A stretch of DNA of 32,418 nt from positions 1 to 32,418 of the forward strand of contig JBCDBH010000019.1 of assembly GCA_039184055.1 (NCBI GenBank). Reading direction: 5' to 3'. The stretch is from JBCDBH01 sp039184055 (GTDB taxonomy: Bacteria > Acidobacteriota > Thermoanaerobaculia > Multivoradales > J023). This document shows, one piece after another, positions 7,791-17,895 of this stretch. The stretch's first letter is position 1. The number at the start of each line of letters is the position of its first letter. Under the pieces are notes generated by a model. The model was given only the letters and a program-made list of their open reading frames with translations, was not told the origin of the DNA and made no database searches. A program made the position numbers and the translations under genes.

Positions 7791-8240
7791 TCAGCTGCCC
7801 AACACCTCACGGGCGATACGGCTGATCAGCGCGTTGTCGGCGGCGCTACCGAATGTCGCCATCATCCCTTTCATCACCGGGCCGATGCCCTTCGGTCCCG
7901 AAAGACCCTCCGCTTCGACCAACGCGGTGATCGCGGCGCGTAGCTCGTCCTCACCCACCTGCTCGGGCAAATAGGCTTCGAGCACGACGATCTCGGCTTC
8001 TTCCGCCTCGGCGAGCTCGGCGCGCCCGGCGTCGCGATATTGCGTCGCGCTCTCGCGGCGCTGCTTGACCAGTCGCTTGACGACGAGAATGAAGCCGTCC
8101 TCGTCGAGCTCGGCGCCCTTGTCGATCTGCTCGTTCTTGATCGCGGTGAGCAGCAAACGCAGGGTGCCCAGCTTTTCCTTCTCTTTGGCGCGCATGGCCG
8201 CCTTGACGTCGGCCTGGATTCGTTCCTGAGGTGTTGTCAT
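7791..8240 (-). CDS. GatB/YqeY domain-containing protein
   Basis: This 149-residue protein matches the small stand-alone YqeY family, which resembles the tRNA-binding tail of GatB, the aspartyl/glutamyl-tRNA amidotransferase subunit. Family features are RIQADVKAAMRAKEKEKL near the start, LRLLLTAIKNEQID, the helical stretch LVKQRRESATQYRDAGR, EIVVLEAYLPEQ, and the C-terminal GIGPVMKGMMATFGSAAD. The ATG at 8240 has only a weak purine run upstream, but TATACT lies 9 nt before it on the minus strand. A longer frame upstream is Arg/Ser-rich shadow of the DUF1318 gene. It ends 14 nt before the TTG of the SelB-like ORF. Confidence 0.9.
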   Translation of the reverse strand: MTTPQERIQADVKAAMRAKEKEKLGTLRLLLTAIKNEQIDKGAELDEDGFILVVKRLVKQRRESATQYRDAGRAELAEAEEAEIVVLEAYLPEQVGEDELRAAITALVEAEGLSGPKGIGPVMKGMMATFGSAADNALISRIAREVLGS

Positions 8241-8249
8241 AGATCCCCG

Positions 8250-8255
8250 AGTATA
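8250..8255 (-). promoter_or_regulatory. Possible -10 element for the yqeY-type gene
   Basis: TATACT on the minus strand lies 9 nt before the ATG at 8240, in the 40-nt gap after the DUF1318 gene. A start here would give a nearly leaderless mRNA. A -35 element is not obvious. Confidence 0.3.
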
Positions 8256-8280
8256 TCCCTCGGATCGACTCGAGGAAGAT

Positions 8281-8913
8281 CTACTTCCGCTCCCAGGTGC
8301 CATCGGGACGCTCGATCCAGGTACCGGGCGCCGCGACGTCACGCAGGGTCTCGGCATAGGTGGCACGGATCTCGGGAAGCTGGGCAAGATCGACGTTTTT
8401 GGCCACGGCGATCTCGCGAAAGAGCGCCTCACGATCTTTGTTCTCGTCACGGAGCAACTTCTGCACCGCCGCGCGATCACGCAGCTCGAGACTCGCCAGA
8501 TCACGAACCGCCAACAGACCGTCCTTGCCCTCACCGAGCACGCCGCTGTCGAGCTGGGCGAGCACGTCATCGAGACGCTCGGCACGACTCTCGATGATGG
8601 CGCGGATCGCCGGGCTGCTGACCTCGGGTAGCGCGACACCACCCTGAGCGTGAGCCACCGATGGCGCCAACAGAAGACTCAACAGGCTTCGACGCGTATC
8701 GGCCTCCTCGGAGAACCATGCGTCGTTCGATGCCCCGCTTTCGCCGCTCGCCGCGCGTTCACGCACCTCGCGTTCGATCGACTCGGAAAGCTCTTTGATT
8801 TCGGCTTCCGGAAAGTAGACGTTCACCGTGATGCAGCCCAGCGCCAGAATCGTCATCAAGACGATCGAACCACGACTGCACAGCATGCGAAATGGGTGGG
8901 TGGATAAGCTCAT
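8281..8913 (-). CDS. DUF1318/YdbL-family lipoprotein with YnbE-like N-terminus
   Basis: This 210-residue exported protein has a signal-type hydrophobic stretch (about residues 15-26) ending LALGC, an imperfect lipobox with Cys27. CITVNVYFPEAEIKE follows, resembling the start of YnbE-like and DUF1318 lipoproteins. The C-terminal half (about 100-205) has the DUF1318 pattern: SPAIRAIIESRAERL, GVLGEGKDGLLAVRD, and a long run ending DENKDREALFREIAVA. The ATG at 8913 is chosen because GGAGG lies 9 nt upstream and it begins one base after the stop of the YdbH-like gene. In E. coli ydbH-ynbE-ydbL form one operon for an envelope-spanning lipid transport bridge; here the two small partners appear merged. 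Confidence 0.8.
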   Translation of the reverse strand: MSLSTHPFRMLCSRGSIVLMTILALGCITVNVYFPEAEIKELSESIEREVRERAASGESGASNDAWFSEEADTRRSLLSLLLAPSVAHAQGGVALPEVSSPAIRAIIESRAERLDDVLAQLDSGVLGEGKDGLLAVRDLASLELRDRAAVQKLLRDENKDREALFREIAVAKNVDLAQLPEIRATYAETLRDVAAPGTWIERPDGTWERK

Positions 8914-8914
8914 A

Positions 8915-11911
8915 TCAAGGGTCCTCCGTCGGTCCGCTATCGACACGGCTCGAGCCGATGGCCCGTAGCCGGGCCAGCATGCCACGAAACGACACCGCCT
9001 GCCCGGGTCGCGCGTTGACCACGTTGATCGGGAACGGGAAACGGCCACGAACGAAATACTCGGGGCCGTCGTCCTGGTAACGCTTGCCGTAGAGGGTGAA
9101 GACATCGTCGGCGAGCGCGAGATCGGCGTAGGCTTCACGATAGGTGAAGCGATTGATCAAACGGGTGAGCAGATTGTCGATCGCACCGGGGGCGGCGCCG
9201 CCGCCGAGGATGCTGATGTCGCGTACCGCCTTGACGGTGATCGTGCGCTCGACACCCGGGCGATCGACGGTGAAGACCTCGGCCTCGAAGGCGGTCGGTA
9301 CCACGCCGAAAAGTTCGAGGGCCTCGATCGTGCCGTCGAGACTGCCGCTCATCGCCCCGAAGCCGAGACGCGCGGTGAGCTGCTCGAGATCGATCTCGGT
9401 AAACGAGGCCGATAGCCGAAAACGTGGGTAGCGCGAGAAGACGTGTCGCCCGGAGATCGATCCGACCTCGACACGCCCTCCGAACATCGAAGCCGTCCCA
9501 CCACCGTCGACCTCGAGACGCTCGGGTGAGAGTCGCACCGCCGGCAGCTCGGCGTCGACGCTCCCGACCAGCCCCAAGTCACCGGGGAAGGTAGCGAGAT
9601 CGAGCCCCGCGAGCGACACCGAGGCTGCGAGATGACGCTCCGGTCGTAGGAGCGCGCGCCCGGCGACGTCACGGAGCGACACTCGGCCACCGAGCACGTC
9701 GAGCTCGAGCGGCGACACCAGCTCGACCGCGTCACCGGCCACCACCAGGGTCGTCTCGACCGCTGGAATCGTCAGGTCGCCAGCCCGAAGCTCGGTAAAC
9801 GCAAGTCGACCGTTACGAGGCTCACCGAGCGATTCGACCGAACCATCGGCCCGACGACGCAGATGGAGAGGCAGCTCGAGATCGAGCCCGCTGATCGACC
9901 GCTCGTATGCCGAACCCGCAACCTGGCCGTCTTCGATGGCGAGCCGCGCGTCCACGGACACATCCAGAGGACCTCGACTCGTGTCGATCGCGAAACGCCC
10001 CGTCGAGGTCACCCGACCTCCGAGTCGCATACCTTCGAGCGCCCCGAGGCTGCCGGCCAAGGGGGTCTCCAGCCACGTCCGCCACACCGGTTCGATGGCC
10101 GGAACCGTGAGGTCGTAGCTGCCCGTCCACGACTCGTTCTGTTCATGACGCCCCTCGACGGCCCATGAACCGGCTTCGGGTAGCTCGACGGTCAGCGCCA
10201 CGCTTGGCGGCGCCACGTCGATCGCCACCGGAAAGCGGACGTCGTGCCAATCACCATAGACGCTACCCCACAACATCTCGAAGCCACCGAGCTCACCGTC
10301 GATCCGGAGTCCGTCTTCGGCCCGCCACCGCCACGCGCCATCCGCCGCCAGGCCTTGGACCACACGGCTGAAGTCGACACTCGCCGCCTCGACGTCGCGC
10401 AGCGCGAAGCCACCCGTGGCTCGCCAGGTACTCGAGCCGGTCTGGGAAAGCTCGGCATCGAGCGTCAATCGACCGGCGAGCGACGCTTCGGGTGCCGGAT
10501 CATCGACAAGTGGTGCCAGAAGCGTGCGAAGTCGATCCAAACGAAGCGAATCGGCCTCCATCCGAACGCTCGAACCCGCCGGCCTGAGCGTCATCGGCGC
10601 CAGGTCTTCGACCCGTGCGGTAATGACCTCGACTTCGGGTGGACTCCCAAGATCCCTCATGCTGACCTGGGCGGTAAGCGCTGTGGAAAGCGACTCGAGC
10701 GGCCCGACATCGAGCTTCCCCACAACCTCGACGGGTGCCACCTCGAGCTGCTGCGTATAGCGCGCGTCGATCGTGGTCTCGCCGTCGAAGGTCCACGACT
10801 GCTCGGCCATCTCGCCTCCGAGCCTCAGGGTGTGGAGATCGGCTCGACCGTCGATCACGACCCCGTCGTCACGCGTGCCGAGAAGCCGACCCGTCACGGA
10901 ACCATCGATCACGACCGAATCGACCGTTTCGGGAATCTCGATCGCCAACATCTCGAGACTCGCGGCGATGCCGCCTTCGGGAGGCGACCAGGTCCAATCG
11001 AGCTCGAATGTCGGCGTGTCCTCGATCTCACGCACACCTCCTTCACCATCGACGAAGCCCAAGCTCCCCGGTGCGAGCGTTCGGCCAGGATCGAGCCACC
11101 GCATCGCGGTCGCGACATCGAGCCGAACCACATCGGCAACGCCCCGGATCGCACCGTCGGGTGATGGATCGGCCTCGCCCAACCAATAGCCCCCCGCGCG
11201 ATCCATGCCATCGGCCCACACGACGATTCGACCGCCGCCGTCGGCGGTGAAGTGAAGATCCACCATCAGGCAGTCGAGCTCGCCCTCGAAGCCATCGAGC
11301 ACCCCCGTTTCGAACCACGAACGGGCATACGGCGCGAGCGCCGCGAACGGTACCTCGGCACCCGTCAGCTTCACATCACCGATCGGCACACCCAAAGGCT
11401 GATCGAGATACGACGAGACCCGTACCGTGGCTCGACTCGGTTCGGATCCGTCTTCCGTGTCGCCGAACACAGGGATGTCTCCGAGCACGGTGATGTCTCC
11501 AAACACAGTGACGACCGCATCGACTTCGAGCGCGCCGATCCGCCACGCGACAGACCGGTAGGCAGGATACGAATCGAGTGGCTCGAGGCTGGCAACGACA
11601 TCGGTAACCGACACCGCGCGCATGAACCGACGCCACAAGTCGGACCACGAGGCCTCGATTTCCATCCGCCCGATCTCGGCGTCGAGACGACCGAAGCGAG
11701 TGTCGAAGTCTTCAATCGACAGATCTTCGAGCACCACACGATCGCTCGCCAGCCAGCGCGCCGCACCCACCGAGACCTCGCCATCGAATCCCGCGGCGAC
11801 AGCGCGTGCCGCCCACAGCGGCGCGTGTCGAATCACAACCACCACGGCTCCGATCACGATCACGAGCGAAAAGAGGCAGGTGAGGAAGCGTTTCGATCGA
11901 GCGGACGGCAT
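8915..11911 (-). CDS. YdbH-like AsmA-family protein (intermembrane lipid transport)
   Basis: This is a 998-residue protein with an N-terminal membrane anchor (about residues 9-25) and then a very long beta-rich region without cysteine-rich or enzymatic motifs. That is the layout of AsmA-like repeating-groove proteins. The C-terminal part has GGRVEVGSISGRHVFSRYPR, GSLDGTIEALELFG and GGGAAPGAIDNLL, as in the YdbH domain. I chose ATG 11911 (MPSARSKRF) because the anchor follows immediately; a longer frame reaches into the divergent kinase gene region. The role inferred is to form a hydrophobic channel carrying phospholipid between inner and outer membranes. The DUF1318 gene starts one base after its stop, supporting a YdbH-YnbE-YdbL type unit. 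Confidence 0.8.
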   Translation of the reverse strand: MPSARSKRFLTCLFSLVIVIGAVVVVIRHAPLWAARAVAAGFDGEVSVGAARWLASDRVVLEDLSIEDFDTRFGRLDAEIGRMEIEASWSDLWRRFMRAVSVTDVVASLEPLDSYPAYRSVAWRIGALEVDAVVTVFGDITVLGDIPVFGDTEDGSEPSRATVRVSSYLDQPLGVPIGDVKLTGAEVPFAALAPYARSWFETGVLDGFEGELDCLMVDLHFTADGGGRIVVWADGMDRAGGYWLGEADPSPDGAIRGVADVVRLDVATAMRWLDPGRTLAPGSLGFVDGEGGVREIEDTPTFELDWTWSPPEGGIAASLEMLAIEIPETVDSVVIDGSVTGRLLGTRDDGVVIDGRADLHTLRLGGEMAEQSWTFDGETTIDARYTQQLEVAPVEVVGKLDVGPLESLSTALTAQVSMRDLGSPPEVEVITARVEDLAPMTLRPAGSSVRMEADSLRLDRLRTLLAPLVDDPAPEASLAGRLTLDAELSQTGSSTWRATGGFALRDVEAASVDFSRVVQGLAADGAWRWRAEDGLRIDGELGGFEMLWGSVYGDWHDVRFPVAIDVAPPSVALTVELPEAGSWAVEGRHEQNESWTGSYDLTVPAIEPVWRTWLETPLAGSLGALEGMRLGGRVTSTGRFAIDTSRGPLDVSVDARLAIEDGQVAGSAYERSISGLDLELPLHLRRRADGSVESLGEPRNGRLAFTELRAGDLTIPAVETTLVVAGDAVELVSPLELDVLGGRVSLRDVAGRALLRPERHLAASVSLAGLDLATFPGDLGLVGSVDAELPAVRLSPERLEVDGGGTASMFGGRVEVGSISGRHVFSRYPRFRLSASFTEIDLEQLTARLGFGAMSGSLDGTIEALELFGVVPTAFEAEVFTVDRPGVERTITVKAVRDISILGGGAAPGAIDNLLTRLINRFTYREAYADLALADDVFTLYGKRYQDDGPEYFVRGRFPFPINVVNARPGQAVSFRGMLARLRAIGSSRVDSGPTEDP

Positions 11912-12030
11912 CGCGCCAACCGTAGCAAGTTCGGAGCGCGGCGCGTATTTCTCGAGCAGGCGCGGCGCAACGCGTGTGGCAACAGCCGTCGGAAAGCCGT
12001 CGAGTGCTCCGAAGAAGCACGGAAGGCTGC

Positions 12031-12036
12031 TAGCAT
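12031..12036 (+). promoter_or_regulatory. Possible -10 element of the kinase gene
   Basis: TAGCAT lies upstream of the kinase start. Transcription would begin near 12043, giving a leader of about 27 nt that carries the GAGG repeats before TTG 12070. The same hexamer precedes two other genes in the window. Confidence 0.35.
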
Positions 12037-12069
12037 CTTGCTTTGCACCAGCCATCGAGGACGAGGACG

Positions 12070-14641
<2,572 letters not shown>

Positions 14642-14658
<17 letters not shown>

Positions 14659-15232
14659 GCACCAGCTCCGGATCGAGACGGTAGAGCACCTCACCCTTTC
14701 GATCGAGCACCACGACATCGTAGATCCAGCGCGCGGCGCGCATCACCCGGCCGCCCATCTCGTCCTCGAGCTCCTTGCGCTTGTCATCGGCACTCTCAGC
14801 GAGCTCATCGAAGATCAAGCAATTGGTGAACGGATGGACAAAGCCCGTCCAGGTGGGCTCACGCACCGGAATCGGCGTCACCGCGCGTGGCCGACCGTTG
14901 CCGAGCTCGAAAACGCCTTTGCCAAAGATGTCCTGATTCGGCTCGTCGACCGCTTTGGGCTCGATACGGATGCGATGCCCCTCCTGGAGCTCACCCTCGA
15001 GCCGCCACTGGGCGCGAAACGGACGTCCGAATCCTCGTTCTTTGGGTGGTGCCCAATCGAGCAGGGCGCGGATCGGATCGACGTGCACGCCAGCGATGCC
15101 TCCCGACCGGTCGTAGCGCACCCGCACATCGATGGGTGAAAGGCCTCCGTGACGCACCCGCCACCACAACGAGCCGGCACCGATTCCCGCGCCCAAGCCC
15201 GTACCGATCAGAGACGTAACGATAGGCTCCAT
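14642..15232 (-). CDS. Protein of unknown function with N-terminal glycine-rich hydrophobic segment
   Basis: This 196-residue protein matches no family I recognise. The first 24 residues form a Gly-rich hydrophobic segment (SLIGTGLGAGIGAG) that could be a membrane anchor or glycine zipper. The rest is a mixed, probably beta-rich soluble domain with DVRVRYDRSGGIAG, KERGFGRPFRAQWRLEGE and a late WIYDVVVLDRKGEVLYRLD. The ATG at 15232 has GGAG about 8 nt upstream. It is transcribed toward the kinase gene and the two coding ends overlap by 17 nt, so neither can have its own terminator between them. Confidence 0.75.
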
Positions 15233-15360
15233 GTCGATCTCCTCGAATAGTTGTCAGTCATTGACCCTTGCCCAAAGGCTGTCACGCGTCCACCGAAGGT
15301 ACACCCGTGGACGTCTCACCCGCTCGCGCGCCTGGACCCTTGTCCCGATACTCGGGCAAC

Positions 15361-15420
15361 CTGTACCGATGCCCGAGCGGCGACCTGTACCGATGCCCGA
15401 GCGGCGACCTGTACCGATAC
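15361..15420 (+). repeat. 24-bp tandem repeat in an intergenic region
   Basis: Two exact copies of a 24-bp unit (CTGTACCGATGCCCGAGCGG plus CGAC) lie at 15361-15384 and 15385-15408, followed by a partial third copy ending near 15420. A degenerate copy (TGTCCCGATACTCGGGCAAC) precedes them. The gene-free stretch 15233-15532 upstream of the sigma-54 activator otherwise shows only an AT-richer patch near 15505-15530. Both flanking genes point away from the repeat. Confidence 0.85.
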
Positions 15421-15519
15421 CCCGAGAAGAGAGCAAGACCCGTGCCCATGACGATCATCGACGCAGACTGTAGCCATGGCCGTTCGAGGTCAACACTTCG
15501 CCGGAGATTATTCGTCTGC

Positions 15520-15525
15520 TATTTT
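15520..15525 (+). promoter_or_regulatory. Possible -10 element before the sigma-54 activator gene
   Basis: TATTTT lies 7 nt before the ATG at 15533, in a locally AT-rich stretch. No ribosome binding site is seen in that gap, so a leaderless transcript is plausible. Confidence 0.3.
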
Positions 15526-15532
15526 GTCGGGC

Positions 15533-17026
15533 ATGGCCACCGCCGATCTCGATCTCAACGCACTGCAACCTCTCTACACCCTGGCTCGCAGCCTGCTCAA
15601 ACTCGACGATCTCGACGCCGTGCTCGACGCGGTGGTCGCCGGAGCCTTCGAAATCGTCGGCGGAGAGCGCGGTTTCCTGGTGCTCGATCAGGGTGACGGC
15701 AAGCTCGATCTACGGGTGGTGCGCAACTGGCAGCGCGAGGAGCTCGAAGGGGGGCGCGAGCCCGTGAGTCGCTCGATCGTCAGCCGCGTGCTCGAAACCG
15801 GTGAGACGATGCTGGTGGAAGACGCCCTCTCCGACGCCCGCTTCGCCGAGGCGGAAAGCGTCCTGCAGATCGGCATTCGCTCGGTGCTCGCCGCGCCGCT
15901 CGAGGTCGACGCACGCCGGGTCGGCGCGCTTTATCTCGAGTCACGAAGCCTCGGTGGCTTGTTCGGTGAAGCCGAGCGTGAACGGTTCCGACAAGTGCTC
16001 GATCTGTCGTCGCGCGCGCTCGAACGCGCCACACGTCTGCTCCTGCTCCAAGAACGCACCCAGGCGCTCGAGCGTGACCTCCACAAACGCTTCGATTTTC
16101 AGGGCATCCTCACCCGCGACCCGGCTTTCTTGCGTCTGCTCGAAACGGTCGGTCAGGTCGCCAGCTCCGAGCTCCCGGTGCTCGTCCAAGGCGCGTCGGG
16201 TACCGGCAAGGAGCTCATCGTGCGCGCCCTGCACGTCAATAGCCGCCGCGCCCAACGACCACTGGTGACCGTAAACTGTGGCGCCATCTCGGCGTCGCTG
16301 CTCGAATCGGAGCTCTTCGGGCACGTCAAAGGCGCCTTTACCGGGGCGGTGCGTGACAAGTTGGGTCTGTTCGCCGCCGCCGACCAGGGCACTCTTTTTC
16401 TCGACGAAGTCGGCGAGCTACCTCTCGAGCTCCAGCCCAAGCTCTTGCGCACCTTGCAATTCGGCGAAGTATTGCCGGTCGGCAGCACGACCGCGACACG
16501 GGTCGACGTGCGGGTGCTGGCGGCAACCAATCGTGATCTCGAGACCGAGGTCGAAGCGGGCCGTTTCCGCGAAGATCTGCTCTACCGTCTCAATGTCGTG
16601 ACGCTCGACGTGCCGCCGCTCGCCGAGCGTCCCGGTGACATCCTGCCGCTCTTCTATCTCTTTCTCGAACGCGCCGCCGAACAAGAAGACCGCCCGCTCC
16701 CCGAAGTGACCCCCCGTCTCGAACGTCGTCTCGAAGCCCACGACTGGCCAGGCAACGTGCGGGAGCTCGAAAACGAAGCGCGCCGGCTGCTCGCCATCAC
16801 GCCCGTGGGCGAGCCGCTGACCGTCGATCGCCTGTCGCCACGGGTCGAGCGCAGTCGTAAAAGCGGCGCCTCACCGGCCATACAAAGCCTCGCCGAACAC
16901 GAGAAAGAGATCATCGAGCTCCACCTCAAACGCGCCAGTGGCAACCGCACACGCGCCGCCGAGAGTCTCGGGATCAGCCGCGAAGGTCTGCGAAAGAAGA
17001 TGAAACGCTTCGGATTGGATAGCTGA
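15533..17026 (+). CDS. Sigma-54-dependent transcriptional activator (GAF-AAA+-Fis)
   Basis: This 497-residue bacterial enhancer-binding protein has an N-terminal GAF sensor (about 10-160). A central AAA+ domain follows with Walker A GASGTGKE, the sigma-54-contacting GAFTGA loop, Walker B TLFLDEVGELP and the Arg-finger region RFREDLLYRLNV. The C-terminal Fis-type helix-turn-helix is RTRAAESLGISREGLRKKM. It should hydrolyse ATP to open sigma-54 promoters in response to a small ligand or redox/phosphorelay signal bound by GAF. There is no receiver domain. ATG 15533 is preferred because the sequence upstream is AT-rich and unlike coding DNA; an in-frame ATG at 15476 would add 19 residues. A sigma-54 promoter lies at 27762 in this window. 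Confidence 0.92.
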   Translation: MATADLDLNALQPLYTLARSLLKLDDLDAVLDAVVAGAFEIVGGERGFLVLDQGDGKLDLRVVRNWQREELEGGREPVSRSIVSRVLETGETMLVEDALSDARFAEAESVLQIGIRSVLAAPLEVDARRVGALYLESRSLGGLFGEAERERFRQVLDLSSRALERATRLLLLQERTQALERDLHKRFDFQGILTRDPAFLRLLETVGQVASSELPVLVQGASGTGKELIVRALHVNSRRAQRPLVTVNCGAISASLLESELFGHVKGAFTGAVRDKLGLFAAADQGTLFLDEVGELPLELQPKLLRTLQFGEVLPVGSTTATRVDVRVLAATNRDLETEVEAGRFREDLLYRLNVVTLDVPPLAERPGDILPLFYLFLERAAEQEDRPLPEVTPRLERRLEAHDWPGNVRELENEARRLLAITPVGEPLTVDRLSPRVERSRKSGASPAIQSLAEHEKEIIELHLKRASGNRTRAAESLGISREGLRKKMKRFGLDS

Positions 17027-17030
17027 GCAC

Positions 17031-17069
17031 CGCCCACGATGTTGGCACTTTCGCCCACGACGTTGGCAC
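17031..17069 (+). repeat. Pair of 18-bp direct repeats with 21-bp period
   Basis: CGCCCACGATGTTGGCAC (17031-17048) recurs as CGCCCACGACGTTGGCAC (17052-17069) with one mismatch. The 21-bp period is two helical turns, so both copies face the same side of the DNA. Each contains TTGGCAC, the -24 core of sigma-54 promoters, but neither has a correctly spaced GC at -12. They may be operator or activator sites for the next gene. I see nothing else distinctive in the gene-free stretch 17027-17330. Confidence 0.75.
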
Positions 17070-17330
17070 GACGTTCACCGATATCGCGCCACGTTCATCG
17101 CCCTTTCACATCCGCCGCTTACCATGTGATTTCGCCTTCACAGAGAGCGACGCGACATCGCCTCGCTCTCCGTTGCACCGGAACCGGGAGGCGATGCCAC
17201 GAACCGATGATCCTCGGCGCCGTACGGTAAGATCGTGGCCAGCCAACTCCCAACCGACAACGACTCACCCGCCGGAGCCGCTCCATGTTCGGCAGCCGCG
17301 GGCGAACCGAGCCGAGAGGAGCCACCGGTC

Positions 17331-17858
17331 GTGGACACGACACCGAGCCTGAGCAGTCGCTTCAACGCGTTCGAGCTATGGCTGTGCGTCGTCCTCAACC
17401 AGTTGCGCGCTCGGCCGATCGTCTTTTTCTTCACGGCGGTCAGCAAGCTCGGGGACGGCTGGTTCTGGCTCGGCCTGACGGCCTATTTCATCGGTGCCGG
17501 CCACGGCGTCGTCGCCGCCCACATGATCGCGCTCGGTGCGGTCAGCTACGTGCTCTACAAATACCTCAAGCGCACCACCGCACGCCCGCGCCCCGCCGAC
17601 GCCAATCCCGATCGCATCGCCCAGCTCACCGCGGCACTCGACCTCCACAGCTTTCCGTCGGGCCACACGCTCCACGCCGTCGCGTTTAGCATCGTCATCG
17701 TCGCCTATCTGCCCGAGTTCTTCTGGCTGGTGGTCCCGTTCACGGTCTTGGTCGCTCTGTCACGCCTGGTGCTCGGTCTGCACTATCCGAGCGACGTCGT
17801 CGCCGGCATCCTGATCGGTGCCGGACTGGCCTTCCCTTCGCTGCTGTTCCTACGGTGA
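17331..17858 (+). CDS. PAP2-family membrane phosphatase
   Basis: This 175-residue multi-pass protein contains the complete lipid phosphate phosphatase signature: KRTTARPRP, PSGHTLHAVAF with the catalytic His region, and SRLVLGLHYPSDVVAG with the second His and Asp. Five or so hydrophobic segments surround these motifs. It probably dephosphorylates a lipid such as phosphatidic acid or an undecaprenyl or sugar-lipid phosphate on the outer side of the inner membrane. I chose GTG 17331 because AGGAG lies 9 nt upstream; a GTG at 17235 in the same frame would add 32 residues of low-complexity Ala/Ser/Pro sequence. It leads a run of two glycosyltransferases and an LpxH-like enzyme. Confidence 0.88.
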   Translation: MDTTPSLSSRFNAFELWLCVVLNQLRARPIVFFFTAVSKLGDGWFWLGLTAYFIGAGHGVVAAHMIALGAVSYVLYKYLKRTTARPRPADANPDRIAQLTAALDLHSFPSGHTLHAVAFSIVIVAYLPEFFWLVVPFTVLVALSRLVLGLHYPSDVVAGILIGAGLAFPSLLFLR

Positions 17859-17895
17859 GGCTATCGATCGCCCACGCGCTCGAGGGGAAAGCGGC

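Noticed and set aside
7444..8240. Programmed frameshift joining YqeY and the SelB-like ORF
   Set aside because: The overlap needs a -1 shift, but the sequence GGGCAGCTGA offers no slippery heptamer.
15361..15420. Possible CRISPR array
   Set aside because: The copies are directly adjacent, without spacers, and no cas gene is present.
15231..15473. Short ORFs over the 24-bp repeat region
   Set aside because: They simply translate the tandem repeat (PMPERRPV-type) and have no ribosome binding site.
17043..17082. Sigma-54 promoter in the 18-bp direct repeats
   Set aside because: The -24 core is present but the bases at -12 are not GC in either copy.
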